A stretch of 64,000 nucleotides of DNA from Volvox africanus. Taxonomy: Eukaryota; Chlorophyta; Chlorophyceae; Chlamydomonadales; Volvocaceae. This document shows positions 52,707 through 62,744 of this stretch, piece after piece (the stretch's first letter is position 1; each line of letters starts with the position of its first letter). Made by a program: the position numbers and the translations under genes. The notes below the pieces were generated by a model. That model was not told the origin of the DNA, ran no database searches, and worked only from the letters and a program-made list of their open reading frames with translations. Location: assembly GCA_030268105.1 (NCBI GenBank), contig BSDZ01000017.1, positions 806,001-870,000 of the forward strand, in the 5' to 3' direction.

Positions 52707-55700
52707 ATTTCTGAACTAACGCGTGGTCGGTGGTCATCCTTACGGCCAGCCGTTAAGGCATTGTTGCCTTGTGTACTTGGACACATCGAGCGAGTCATTG
52801 CACGACGCATCACGCTTGACGGACGCACGGGACTTCTCTGCTTCGACCCGTTGTGTAATTTGTTTACACCTCGCCGTCCCCTGTCGTCTATTGATCTGTC
52901 TAACCACGTGGTTTTGTTCATCCCCTCGTCTCTGCGTGAGATGTCGGAACAGTTGGCCATATACAGGAGGTGTAGGCGTCAATATCCAGGCACCGCCGCA
53001 TGTGTTTTACTCTTCACTTTCTGTCGGTGCAAGGCAGAGGCATCGTTAAGGGGTATGCGGCATGTCCACCGGTTCGACCCGGGCACCGTTTTGTTTAATG
53101 GTGTGGATCGGGAGGGTACGCTGGCTCCGTGGCCAAGCACATCCTACTCGGTTGACGTTTGGTACGAAGCTCCTGACGGGGGTGCCGTTGGTTACGGACC
53201 CGCCCTAAGTGCACTGACGTTATTTGCTGGGCAGTCGCTCGTAGATAACCGTGTCCCTGTGGTTCAGATCGGTTTGAATGGCCGTACTCTGAAGGCACTT
53301 GTTGACACCGGTGCCAGCGACGACTTCATCTCTGTCGCAGAGGTGAATGCGCTGGGGTTGTCCCCAGAGTCGTCTGATTGTCCACAGGTTACCCTTGCTG
53401 ACGCGGGTAAGCATCCCATTGTGGGCAGGATTACCCTTAGCCTATCGATAGGCCCTTTGCGTGTTGTGACCCGGCCGTACATGCTGCAGGGGTTAGCAGA
53501 GACTGCACCGTACATAATGGGGTCTTCGACATTATGGCAGTACCGCTCGCGCATCGACATGGAGACCGCAACCCTGCATATGTGCAAGGGTACTCTGTCG
53601 ATTAAGGTACCTTTCCTGTCATTCGAACATGTCACACCAAAGGAGGACGAAACTGAGGCGGTGCCTATGGTTAATTTCGCTGTGACCGCAATGGCCGCAC
53701 GAATCGAACCAGAGCTAGTCGGGCGTAAGGAAGCCGTCCGGTTGTTACGGAAGGGTGCCCACGGACTGCTTTTGAGGCCGCGGGTGAGCTGTTGTGTCAC
53801 CACCGCGCAGATTTCTGCGGATCCTGAGGTTGAGGCCCTACTGTCGCAGTATGAGGACATCTTTAAAGATATCCCTGGCCTACCACCTATGCGTCCTGTT
53901 GATCACACAATCCCTCTCGTGCCTGGAGCGCAGCCTACGGCCCGGCCAATGTACAGGTTGAGTCCATTGGAGCTGGACGAGGTGAAGCGCCAGGTGACGG
54001 ATTTGCTCGCGAAGGGTATGATACGCCCCAGCACATCCCCGTATTCTGCACCGATTTTGTTTGTCGGTAAGAAGGATGGGACCTTGCGCATGTGCATTGA
54101 TTACCGGGGGTTAAATGTGAATACGGTGAAAAATCGCTACCCTTTGCCACGCGTTGACGACCTGTTGGATAAGCTGAAGGGCTCGGCTTATTTTTCCTCA
54201 ATTGACTTACAACAGGGCTACAATCAGATTCGCATTGCTGCCTCTGATATCCTGAAAACCGCTTTTCTGACGCCCTTCGGTCACTTTGAGTATACGGTTC
54301 TATCGTTTGGTTTGACTAATGCCCCTGCGACGTTTCAGGCGGTTATGGACCGAATGTTTAGGCCGTTTATCGACAGGTTCGTTGTTTGCTACCTGGATGA
54401 CATCTTGGTATATTCTAAGACGCGCGAGGAGCACTTGGAGCATCTTCGGCTCGTGCTCGACGTTATGAGGCGGGAGCAATTGTTTGCTAAACGTGCCAAA
54501 TGCTTTTGGGCGCAGCCTCAGGTGGAATATTTGGGCCACATTGTGTCGGCCACCGGTGTGAAGATGGACCCGCGGAAGGTCGCCGTGGTTCGCGATTGGC
54601 CCGCGCCTCAGAACCTCACGGAGCTGCGTAAGTTCCTTGGCTTGACCAATTATTTCCGAAAGTTCATTGAAAAATATTCCATCATTGCGGCCCCGCTTAC
54701 TAACTTAACTCGCAAAGGCGTTTTCGTTTCGCTCGAGTCGTGGACGTCGCAATGCCAGCGGGCGTTCGAAGAGCTCAAACGAATCGTTGCCGAAGATGTC
54801 ACCCTTGCATTCCCTGATTACTCGTTGCTATTTTGTGTTGAGGTAGTGTCTGATGCCTCAATATTTGGAAGCGGCGCTGTATTGTTACAGGAAGGGCGAC
54901 CGATCGCTTTCACGAGTAAGAAGTTTTCTGGTGCGGAGATTCGCTACACCACCGGGGAACAGGAGCTTCTGGCCGTGCTGCATGCTTTAAAGGAATGGCG
55001 CTGTTACCTCGAGGGACGCCCGTTAACTTTAATGACTGACCACAAGCCCCTAACGTTTTTGCAAAGCGTTCCGACGTTGAACCGCCGTCAGGCTAGGTGG
55101 ATGGAATACCTAGCTAGGTTCGACTGCACCTGGGAGTATATTTCTGGTAAATTGAATATTGCCGATGCTCTCAGTCGACATCCGTCGCTACACACTGCAA
55201 TTTTAGCAGCGCCCGTCATGCGACCGCATAACGAGGAGGTGCCGATCGCGACGGACCTCGCAGAGCGGTTGAAGGTTGCCTACAACGCAGATGCCTGGTT
55301 CTCGGAGCCGGCTAATGTAGAAAACCTTCGCAAGCAGAATGGCCTTTGGCTACGGACGGAGGGTGCAGCTACGCAAATCGTCGTTCCGAACGACGACGCG
55401 CTACGCTACGACATCCTTGCGCTGTTCCACGAGGACCCGTTAGCAGGACACCCTGGTAGCAAGCGATTGATCGACTTGGTGCAACGTTCCTTTTGGTGGC
55501 CTCGTTTGGCTAACGATGCGGCGAACTTCGTCCAGACATGCAGTCTGTGCCAGCGCAATAAGGCCTTGTCCGGTAAGGGCCATGGGTTGTTGCAACCGTT
55601 GCCTGTCCTGGATGCGCCTTGGGAAAGTGTTTCCATGGACTTCGTAGTCACACTGCCCAAAACTGAGGGGGGATACGATGCGGTGTTCGTAATGGTCGAT

Positions 55701-56729
55701 CGTCTGACTAAGATGGTTCACCTAGCACCATGCACATCACCCTGCACAGCTGAGCAAAGCGCACGTTTGTTTTTCGACAATGTGGTTCGGTTACACGGGG
55801 TTCCCAAAAATGTGATCTCGGACCGCGGTGGGCAGTTCACGTCTAAGTTTTGGGAAGCGCTCTGCAAACTAGTTGGCATGCGCGTCAACCTGAGCACGGC
55901 GTATCACCCGCAGACTGATGGTCAAACCGAACACACAAATCGCACGTTGGGTGATATGTTGCGCAATTATGCTGGTCGCACACCACTTGTTTGGGATACG
56001 TACTTGACTGCGGCAGAATTCGCACTTAACAACGCTGTGAACCGCTCAACAGGCAAAAGTCCGTTCTTTCTCAACTACAGGTTTCATCCCGCGCTACCCG
56101 TGTGGCGTGAGTTGGAAATGAACGTGCCTGCTGCTAAACTTTTTGCCAAGTCTTTAATGTCCCGAATCACAGACGCGAAGTCGTGTTTGGACGCGGCGCA
56201 GCAACGAATGACGGAATACTACAACAAATCCAAGGAGGATGTGACGTTTTCGGAAGGGCAACTCGTGTTGCTAAGCACCAAGAACTTGCGTTCCTTGGCC
56301 GACGGATCCCGAAAACTCTTACCCCGCTGGATTGGTCCGTATCCTGTCATGCGCATGGTTGGGAATGTGGCTGTGGAGCTTGCATTGCCCGCTGATATGA
56401 CCATTCACCCCACGTTTCACGTATCGCTTGTCCGTCCTTATCGTGGTACGGAACCCATCCCTGAGCCTGCTAACGCCCCTGCAGCAATAGAACCAGTTCC
56501 CGAGACCTGGATCGCTGGTAAACAGAAGTTTTATGATGTGGAGCGGGTGTTAGATTATCACGCGCGTCGTGTGGGCCGACACCGACGTAAGCAGACAGTA
56601 CACGAGTACTTGGTCAAGTGGACAGGGTATACCAGCAAGCACAACTCATGGGAACCGGCACGCAACTTCTCACAGGACATGAAGCCCCTGCTCGAAGAAG
56701 CCCACAAACGTGCCACGCAAGCCCAATGA
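52668..56729 (+). CDS. G2-4 Pol: unassigned domain, protease, RT, RNase H, integrase, chromodomain
   Basis: Open from after the UAG to TGA at 56727-56729, same length as the G2-2 Pol. Visible: [48 protein letters not shown] finger ([15 protein letters not shown]), MDF, SDRGGQF, DGQTEHTNR (Arg to His beside the catalytic Glu) and [18 protein letters not shown]. Several private changes at otherwise conserved sites (DILKTAFLTPFG for [21 protein letters not shown] for LPFRVEVVS) suggest reduced function despite the open frame. Confidence 0.9.
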   Translation, partial: GLARVPVEGATPGISELTRGRWSSLRPAVKALLPCVLGHIERVIARRITLDGRTGLLCFDPLCNLFTPRRPLSSIDLSNHVVLFIPSSLREMSEQLAIYRRCRRQYPGTAACVLLFTFCRCKAEASLRGMRHVHRFDPGTVLFNGVDREGTLAPWPSTSYSVDVWYEAPDGGAVGYGPALSALTLFAGQSLVDNRVPVVQIGLNGRTLKALVDTGASDDFISVAEVNALGLSPESSDCPQVTLADAGKHPIVGRITLSLSIGPLRVVTRPYMLQGLAETAPYIMGSSTLWQYRSRIDMETATLHMCKGTLSIKVPFLSFEHVTPKEDETEAVPMVNFAVTAMAARIEPELVGRKEAVRLLRKGAHGLLLRPRVSCCVTTAQISADPEVEALLSQYEDIFKDIPGLPPMRPVDHTIPLVPGAQPTARPMYRLSPLELDEVKRQVTDLLAKGMIRPSTSPYSAPILFVGKKDGTLRMCIDYRGLNVNTVKNRYPLPRVDDLLDKLKGSAYFSSIDLQQGYNQIRIAASDILKTAFLTPFGHFEYTVLSFGLTNAPATFQAVMDRMFRPFIDRFVVCYLDDILVYSKTREEHLEHLRLVLDVMRREQLFAKRAKCFWAQPQVEYLGHIVSATGVKMDPRKVAVVRDWPAPQNLTELRKFLGLTNYFRKFIEKYSIIAAPLTNLTRKGVFVSLESWTSQCQRAFEELKRIVAEDVTLAFPDYSLLFCVEVVSDASIFGSGAVLLQEGRPIAFTSKKFSGAEIRYTTGEQELLAVLHALKEWRCYLEGRPLTLMTDHKPLTFLQSVPTLNRRQARWMEYLARFDCTWEYISGKLNIADALSRHPSLHTAILAAPVMRPHNEEVPIATDLAERLKVAYNADAWFSEPANVENLRKQNGLWLRTEGAATQIVVPNDDALRYDILALFHEDPLAGHPGSKRLIDLVQRSFWWPRLANDAANFVQTCSLCQRNKALSGKGHGLLQPLPVLDAPWESVSMDFVVTLPKTEGGYDAVFVMVDRLTKMVHLAPCTSPCTAEQSARLFFDNVVRLHGVPKNVISDRGGQFTSKFWEALCKLVGMRVNLSTAYHPQTDGQTEHTNRTLGDMLRNYAGRTPLVWDTYLTAAEFALNNAVNRSTGKSPFFLNYRFHPALPVWRELEMNVPAAKLFAKSLMSRITDAKSCLDAAQQRMTEYYNKSKEDVTFSEGQLVLLSTKNLRSLADGSRKLLPRWIGPYPVMRMVGNVAVELALPADMTIHPTFHVSLVRPYRGTEPIPEPANAPAAIEPVPETWIAGKQKFYDVERVLDYHARRVGRHRRKQTVHEYLVKWTGYTSKHNSWEPARNFSQDMKPLLEEAHKRATQAQ

Positions 56730-56773
56730 CCCTTGCAGTCGATGCTGTATGATGCAGCGAGGACGCTGCATAT

Positions 56774-56788
56774 GGGAGGGGGGATAAT
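56774..56788 (+). other. G2-4 polypurine tract
   Basis: GGGAGGGGGGATAAT directly before the 3' LTR. Confidence 0.75.
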
Positions 56789-57621
56789 TGTTGTGCTACA
56801 GTTCGTTTCCCGCCGATGCGTAGGTCGATGTGACCCTACGAGGCGAAGTGTTATCTTGATGAATGCATGAATGACTATTGCATAAGAATGAACCTGCATG
56901 ATATAGATGTAATCGCATACATTTCTATATACATTTGGCATGTTGTCATTATCCATCGCGACATCGCATCATGGCAAATCCGCCTAGCATGCATAAAATA
57001 CCGAATCATTGAAATGCGCATTATGCTCGTGCTATGAAACGATAAGTAATATTATCTGATATAATATTACTTCATTACAGCACACGTTGTAAGCGCCGCA
57101 CTCGACACGATGCATGCCTTGCAACCGGATATCGTTATTCAGACCCTTGCATCATGCGAATGCCGGAAAGGCTTATACGTTGTTATACATGGACATCGCC
57201 TATACGCAGTAGGGTTGTCACACTCAGGATCGGCCTCCTAGTGTGAATCGTACGGCATCGTGATGCCACGAGTATAACAGATGCGAGGACGGCTAAGCAA
57301 GACAAGACATTCGATACCGGAGAACACTCGTGTGTTCTACATTATCATTGCTATACGCTACCCTACTTAGCCCGAGCTAAGCCTAAACTTCGCTATCACC
57401 GCCGCGTGATGATTGCTTGCTTCCGGCGCTGACGGCGATTGCGTCCATTGCACCGCTTTGATCTGTAAGACTGTAAGTTATATCTCTTCTTGTCTTGAAG
57501 TCTTCCGCTGTCTCTGTTTGCTCGCGTTTGCCTTGCTGTACTTGCAAGTGCTCGCACATCGGTGTCGAAAGCCTTCAGACGTGCAGATACTTATGAGCAA
57601 ATGCGAAGGAGAGGTACAACA
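56789..57621 (+). repeat. G2-4 3' LTR
   Basis: 833 bp, followed by the GTATC duplication. Confidence 0.95.
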
Positions 57622-59189
57622 GTATCAACATGGCCGCCAGAATACAAGAACCCAAGTCTCACCATGACGCGATCAGAGGCCCTCACCGCATCAAGTGGCA
57701 ACAAGCGATGAACGACGAGATAATTGCCCACATGACCAACGGCACATGGGAAATTGGCATTCCACCGCCTGGCACAAACGTCCTACCCTGCCGCTGGGTC
57801 TACAAAGTCAAGACATGCCCTGATGGCTCCATCGACAGATACAAGGCGCGTCTGGTTGCGAAGGGCTTCGCACAACGCGAGGGGGTGGATTTTGGAGAAC
57901 TGTTTGCACCTACATCACGAGGCTCATCATTCAGGGCCATCCTGGCCATCGCCGCCACAAGGGACTTCGACGTACACCAACTAGATGTCTCCACGGCATT
58001 TTTGAACGGCGACCTCAAAGAAGAAATCTGGAGGAAACCACCACCGGGATACGACCTGGCGACCCCAGGAGCTGCCTGCCGTCTACTCAAGTCGATATAT
58101 GGCCTCCGCCAAGCATCCCGCTGCTTGTACGACAAACTGTGCACCAAATTCGCTGAAATCGGACTCACCACATCTAAATCCGACCAAGCGATGTTCGTGA
58201 GAGCAAACAACAACAAAGGAGACGTGTTCCTGCTGGTCCACGTGGACGACATGTGCATTGCGGCTAAAGACCCCGAGCTGATCCGAAATCTCAAGGCAGA
58301 AATCAGCAAACTATTCAAGGTGAGAGATCTTGGCCGCATTGAGGTATTTCTGGGCATGGAAGTTTGACGGCAGCCCAATGGAGAGATCACGCTATCACAA
58401 TCCAGCTATGTGGAACACATCCTGCATAAGCATGGCATGAGCGAGGTTAAACCCAGAGCCATCCCCATAGCTGTGGGCGCAAAACTTCACCTGGACAAAG
58501 ACACCGAGCTGTTGGAGGATCCGACGCCGTACAGAGCACTCATTGGCGAGCTCAACTACCTGGCAGTCAGCACGCGTCCAGACCTTGGCTTCGCCCTCAG
58601 CATGTTGTCACGATTCATGGCCAAGCCAACCAAACCAGCAATGGGCATGGCAAAGGGTTTCCTTCGCTACGTGGCGGGCACGCACAACCTGGGCCTACAG
58701 TTCCGGCGGGAGGGCAAGGAGATCATCGATGGATATTGCGATTCGGACTGGGCAGGAGACACTAACTCGAGGTGATCCACGACTGGGTACGTATTTCGCG
58801 TTAATGGTACCGCAATCAGCTGGAGCAGTCAGTTGCAGCGCACTGTGGCAGCTTCATCCGTGGAGGCTGAATACCAGGCCCTTTCCAGCGCCGTCAGGGA
58901 AGTCCTTTGGTTGAATAAGCTATGCGGGGACCTAAAGGCGGACTCCGACGGAATCAGAATCAACATAGACTCACAAGGGGCCTTAGACCTAGGCAACAAC
59001 CCCATTACCTCATCACGGTCTAAGCATATTGATGTACAGCATCACATGATTCGTGAGAGAGTGATAGAGGGCGACGTGGCACTGAGGCATTGCCGCACGG
59101 AGGAGATGGTGGCGGACGCATTGACCAAACCACTGCCAGAAGGAAAGTTCGTCTGGTGCCGCCGAGAGATGGGACTAGACGATACCTGA
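57622..59189 (+). pseudogene. C2 reverse transcriptase and RNase H
   Basis: Continues the C2 frame. RT motifs: RWVYKVK, QLDVSTAFLNG, YGLRQASRCLY, LVHVDDMCIAA. RNase H motifs: DSDWAGD, SSVEAEYQALS, IDSQGA, HIDVQHHMIRER. It ends REMGLDDT with TGA at 59187-59189. In-frame TGA codons interrupt it after FLGMEV (58365-58367) and after DTNSR (58773-58775). Both could be CGA to TGA changes. The RNase H keeps the HIDVQHHMI block that C1 has lost. Confidence 0.9.
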
Positions 59190-59494
59190 CGAGGAAGTCA
59201 TCGATTTGTTGGTAGAGACCAGCTCATATAGGCCAATAAGGCGTGAGTCCGGGTGGCTGGCTGTAGTTAATTTGTATTCAATAGTGAGGTAATTATCTCA
59301 TTTGACAATAACTTTCATAAGCGAAGGATTACTTATTCTTATTGTGGCACCTAACAGCACCAGTCCAGCATCGTCTCAATTGTCTTATCGTAGAGGTTTA
59401 TTTCAGTGATACTTAGCAACTTGACGCTACTAACTTTGAGGGGGTGTGATATTGAAGTGCCCTATTCGACCATGACGTGCATCCCGAGGGGGTG
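59190..59494 (+). other. C2 3' untranslated stretch with two PPT-like tracts
   Basis: No gene. GAGGGGGTGTG occurs at 59438-59448 and again at 59486-59496, with the LTR starting inside the second. The second is the functional PPT by position. The first is an exact 11-base copy 48 bp upstream. Confidence 0.6.
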
Positions 59495-59776
59495 TGTTGC
59501 GATTATGCGGGATTTCACTTCATCGTAATACAGTTTGGCAACGGTTGTGTAATAGCTCTTACTTAGGTGCGAGTAACTGCGATGTAAGTTAGATATCGCG
59601 ACGAGTGCCGTACAGTTATTATCGCGAGTATATTGTTTATGCGCACTCTGCTCTAGTTAATCTTGCGCGTTACTAACGTTGATACTATAATTATTTATGC
59701 CAAATATACAGGGTTCCTGCGTCAATACATTGTAATCTATCCACGTTTCGCATCGGTTGCTCCTATCTTCGCAAGA
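59495..59776 (+). repeat. C2 3' LTR
   Basis: 282 bp, TGTTGCGATT ... TTCGCAAGA, followed by the target duplication TCTCT (59777-59781). Confidence 0.9.
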
Positions 59777-59781
59777 TCTCT

Positions 59782-60412
59782 CGTTCATTTTGATTACGTC
59801 TGCTAGATCCCCTTTATCATAAGTGAGGTGGTTAGCTGCTCCTGAATTCATGCACCATCCTTGCACCTTGCTGTGGTGTGACCCCTCAAATGCATGGTTT
59901 TCTGGATGATCCATCCTGCTGTCTCCTGCGTCACCACGTCGCCCTTGATTCCTTTCTTGTTCTGTCGTTGGTCGACTTTTTGCAGTGTGGTATTCGCTGT
60001 TACTTTGCATTTGCCTTTCCGCTGATCTTGGTGGCATGCTCCTGGTTACAACATTGCGTCTGTCACCTGTCCATTCATCTTCACGACCATGGTATTGCGA
60101 CTGCTGTGAACTGAATTTGGATCTCTCTTGAGACTCCGGCGGTGACTCCCTTATGGATGTGTCCCGCCATATTGGCCACCAAAACGAGCCCCTTTTTGGA
60201 TCATGCCCGAATATTTTGCCTTTCCAACCTGGAAGTCGGTAACCGCCGAATCGCCTGTGCACCCATTCGTGCCTATAACCTTCACCACAACTGCTCTGTC
60301 CATTGCTCCACACACCCACTCGTCCTGTGCCCACAAACGCGACTGACTCGCCTTCCGGGTTCCCTGTATTGTTTCGTCGCTCCTGGCCCTGGTGCGGCAC
60401 GACCTCATACAT
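59782..60412 (-). pseudogene. C3 Gag linker and protease region
   Basis: One open frame reads GESVAFVGTGRVGVWSNG, RLPGWKGKIFGHDPKRGSF and then HHSKVQGWCMNSGAANHLTYD. That last part aligns with the C2 protease YDKLQGWYVDSGASHNITYD, so the catalytic Asp-Ser-Gly reads Asn-Ser-Gly and is probably dead. KGDLADVIKMNERS ends exactly at the C2 insertion, and FDIMSMNGG at 7132 (and 22377) continues it. Confidence 0.75.
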
Positions 60413-60528
60413 GGTAATCCTGGTAGTTTCGGTACTGTCGTCCTATCGGCCTTGATGGATTGCTGCTGCCTCCTGCGGCTTCATACCTTCTGCCTCTCCA
60501 TTCTTCTCGGTCGGTGGGTGCATCACGC

Positions 60529-60876
60529 TGTTAAGGAGATAAGAGGAAGTATACCGCTGCAATGATGTATTACAATAGTCAGAAAAAGTCAGAAGTATAA
60601 GACACTAGATGATTGCTAGCTGCTGGGTGACTATTGCAGAGCTCAGGTACCCTTAAATACTAGTTCTGATGGCTTCTGATCAACCACTCCCTGGAGCACT
60701 GCAGTATGCAGCTCTCTACCATTGGGTAGTTGCCCAGCACCTACCACCAGCAACTTCCTACCACTTGGCGGCTGCTCAGCACCTATCACCTTGCACACTG
60801 CAACTGCCTGTCACAACTGCCGCCCTGCAACTGCTAGATAGGTAACTGTGACGGTTTGCACCGTCACAACTTAACA
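60529..60876. repeat. Solo LTR of the C1 type
   Basis: 348 bp, TGTTAAGG ... CTTAACA with 7-bp inverted ends, and a 9-bp perfect hairpin TGTGACGGT/ACCGTCACA at 60847-60868. Its right half matches the truncated C1 LTRs at 36-178 and 8103-8245. Flanks are CACGC and CACCG, an imperfect match, so a clean target duplication is not seen. No internal element sequence is attached. Confidence 0.7.
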
Positions 60877-61872
60877 CACCGGTTGCGTGTCGCCTCATAT
60901 CCACTATCTTCGATGCTGCGGCTGGTGTTCCGCGATTGCTGTAAGCTTGATTCTGCTCTTTCTCGAAATTCCGCATTATAGTCATTTTCTTTTGGAACAC
61001 TTGTTCAAGCTATAATGTGCCGAACCGCATTAATTTTATACGAAGGAAATTATCCTGGGGTGGTTACTTAGGGTATATTCCCCGCTGCTTGCCGCGTAAT
61101 ATGGAGGAATGAGCAAAGTGATGCCGTTGCTATAGGGAAATCCCGCCAGATCGGCCAAACTGATCCTCTTCGTAGATCGCGTCCATCATTATCCTTCCTC
61201 CAGCCTGACAGCCGGCTATCTTCAAAACACCGGGATGCCGCTGGGATTCCACGCCTAAACCCGTAACTCCGGTTGTTTTGTCCACCGTTCCATGCACCCC
61301 CGTGTCCGGCACCCGCAAACGCGGCCGATTCACTTTCCACACTCCTGGCATCTAGCCGCCTTTCGAATGCCAATAACTGAGCGCTTACGCTGTCCAGGTT
61401 CAACTCTCCTGATGCTGTGAGCAGCGTAACTATCATATCAAACTTCTTGGTTACGCCTACTAGTAAGTTGTAAGCGATTTCGCGCTCCGTCACCGTATGC
61501 CAATCACTTGCACCAAGTCCGTAAACAGATTCCGGACTCGTGCCAAATAGACTGATAGTGCTTCGCTCTGGTTCATCTTAAGTGCAAAAAGTTCTGCAAT
61601 CAGCTGCGACTTCCTCGCATCGCTTTTAACGGCAAAAATCGCCGCGAGCCTTACCCATGCTCCTCGGGCACTTTGTGCGGCCCTAATGACCGGCAAATGT
61701 TCTCGACCATAGTGTTTTTAATCTTGTTCGACGCGGTTAATTCTTCTTCGTTCCTAGGGTCCTCTCGCAACTACCTATCTAGGCCTTGCTTCTGCATCAT
61801 TGATTCAAAACGGTATGACCACGTCGCGTAATTATTAAGCCCTAAGGGTTCCGCAAACCTGTCTTTTCCCAT
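60877..61872 (-). pseudogene. C3 Gag
   Basis: Starts MGKDRFAEPLGLNNYATWSYR at 61872. A TAG follows GLDR, and further frame changes occur near 61690. Pieces: RAAQSARGAWVRLAAIFAVKSDARKSQL (61690-61500) and REIAYNLLVGVTKKFDMIVTLLTASGELNLDSVSAQLLAFERRLD (61493-61350). A Gly/Arg-rich linker is present more than once (RRGIPAASRCFEDSRLSGW near 61250, NRGTPAAASKIVDMRRHATG near 60910). It is similar throughout to C2 Gag. Confidence 0.75.
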
Positions 61873-62420
61873 GTCGCAAACGTTGTTGACGGCTTCCTGT
61901 TGCGATTGTTGTCGCAGTAGTCGCCGCACGTCTCCAATCTTGATGCTTTACAACCTTGAGCTTCCACTTACTCGGCGTGATGCTTCAAAATGTTGTTGCC
62001 CTTCTTGCAATGTTGAACGCGTATTTGCGCGCGTAACGCTTGTTGCACCGTTGACCAATCTTGGCCCGGAAAAGCTGTTATCTTGAGATAGTCTAACTTG
62101 TAGACCTTGTTGATTCTTATCGCTGTTCTTGTGCCGCGATTTGCACTATAATTTGTGAAAGGGATATACGCAGCTCAGATAGCCGCGGGGCTCATATCAT
62201 TTTGAATAGGATAGGTAACAGATACGACGCGGATGTATTGAAATAATGTTACAATAAAGGAAGGCACTAGCAGTGTATAATTGCCACTAATCAACATGCT
62301 CTGCAGCTATATTTTTTACATCTCCAGCAGAACAGATATCAGATAATGGATTCATCTGATAAAGATAAGATTAACAATTGCTTAAGCATTAACCCTTTCT
62401 AATTTTACCGATTTTCAAAT
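61873..62420. other. C3 leader, PBS remnant, LTR-edge piece and unassigned sequence
   Basis: 61873-62188 is C3 leader with no recognisable gene. ATGAGCCCC on the minus strand near 62189-62197 is a decayed half-tRNA-type PBS. 62200-62285 matches 5417-5497. In 62286-62420 I recognise nothing. Confidence 0.45.
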
Positions 62421-62744
62421 ATGGCTTTAAACATTTTGCCACGATTTGAAAAATTTGGTTATGAAGGCATTGAAGATTTTTTTGGTGAAACGAAAAAACA
62501 AATTGAGTGTTGGGAATCAGGAACGACAACAAAATATCAAGACCTAACGAACGCGGTCATGTGCTTCTTTATCATCCATCGCGAAACCGATCAGCATTGT
62601 CTCCCTAGTCATCGGGATGTGTTAATGCTAAAGTCACTTTTCCATGCTGTGATCCGTCCGAATAAAAGTCCCAGACACAACAGACGGCTTCACGTTGCCG
62701 TGCCTCACGTTGCCGCGCTTCACGTTGTGCTTCTTGTATCTTGA
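62421..62744 (+). CDS. Hypothetical 107-residue ORF
   Basis: MALNILPRFEKFGYEGIEDF ... FFIIHRETDQHCLPSHRD, ending in VAVPHVAALHVVLLVS. The last 20 or so residues come from a repeated CTTCACGTTGC word that also occurs at 63240-63290, so only the first 85 could be genuine. No family is recognised, and there is no neighbouring gene to suggest a role. It may be chance, or a fragment of an unseen element. Confidence 0.2.
   Translation: MALNILPRFEKFGYEGIEDFFGETKKQIECWESGTTTKYQDLTNAVMCFFIIHRETDQHCLPSHRDVLMLKSLFHAVIRPNKSPRHNRRLHVAVPHVAALHVVLLVS

Larger units (their letters stand above)
50133..57621 (+). mobile_element. Gypsy (chromovirus-type) element G2-4, full length
   Basis: 7489 bp with 833-bp LTRs. 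The target duplication is GTATC (50128-50132 and 57622-57626). gag and pol are uninterrupted. LTRs are 9 bp longer than in G2-1/2/3, with many substitutions, and the two LTRs differ from each other more than those of G2-2. It therefore looks like an older insertion of a sister subfamily. Confidence 0.95.
22395..59776 (+). mobile_element. Copia element C2, complete span, split by G1-2 and G2-4
   Basis: Element pieces are 22395-25703, 49778-50132 and 57622-59776, about 5.8 kb in total. LTRs flank it, with TCTCT at 22390-22394 and 59777-59781. The internal order is PBS, Gag, protease, integrase, RT, RNase H, two PPT-like tracts. The frame is continuous across both insertion sites once the inserts are removed. 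Damage: a frameshift near 23348, a 292-bp tandem duplication in gag, an apparent deletion after integrase, and two in-frame TGA codons. Confidence 0.9.
59777..62285 (-). mobile_element. Copia C3, 5' half, decayed
   Basis: On the minus strand: LTR-edge piece (62200-62285), decayed PBS (ATGAGCCCC near 62189-62197), leader, gag from 61872, Gag linker, protease region to 59782. It is then interrupted by C2 and resumes at 7149/22394. It appears to lack RT and RNase H: only about 1 kb of recognisable C3 follows on the other side. Many stops and frameshifts. Confidence 0.7.
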
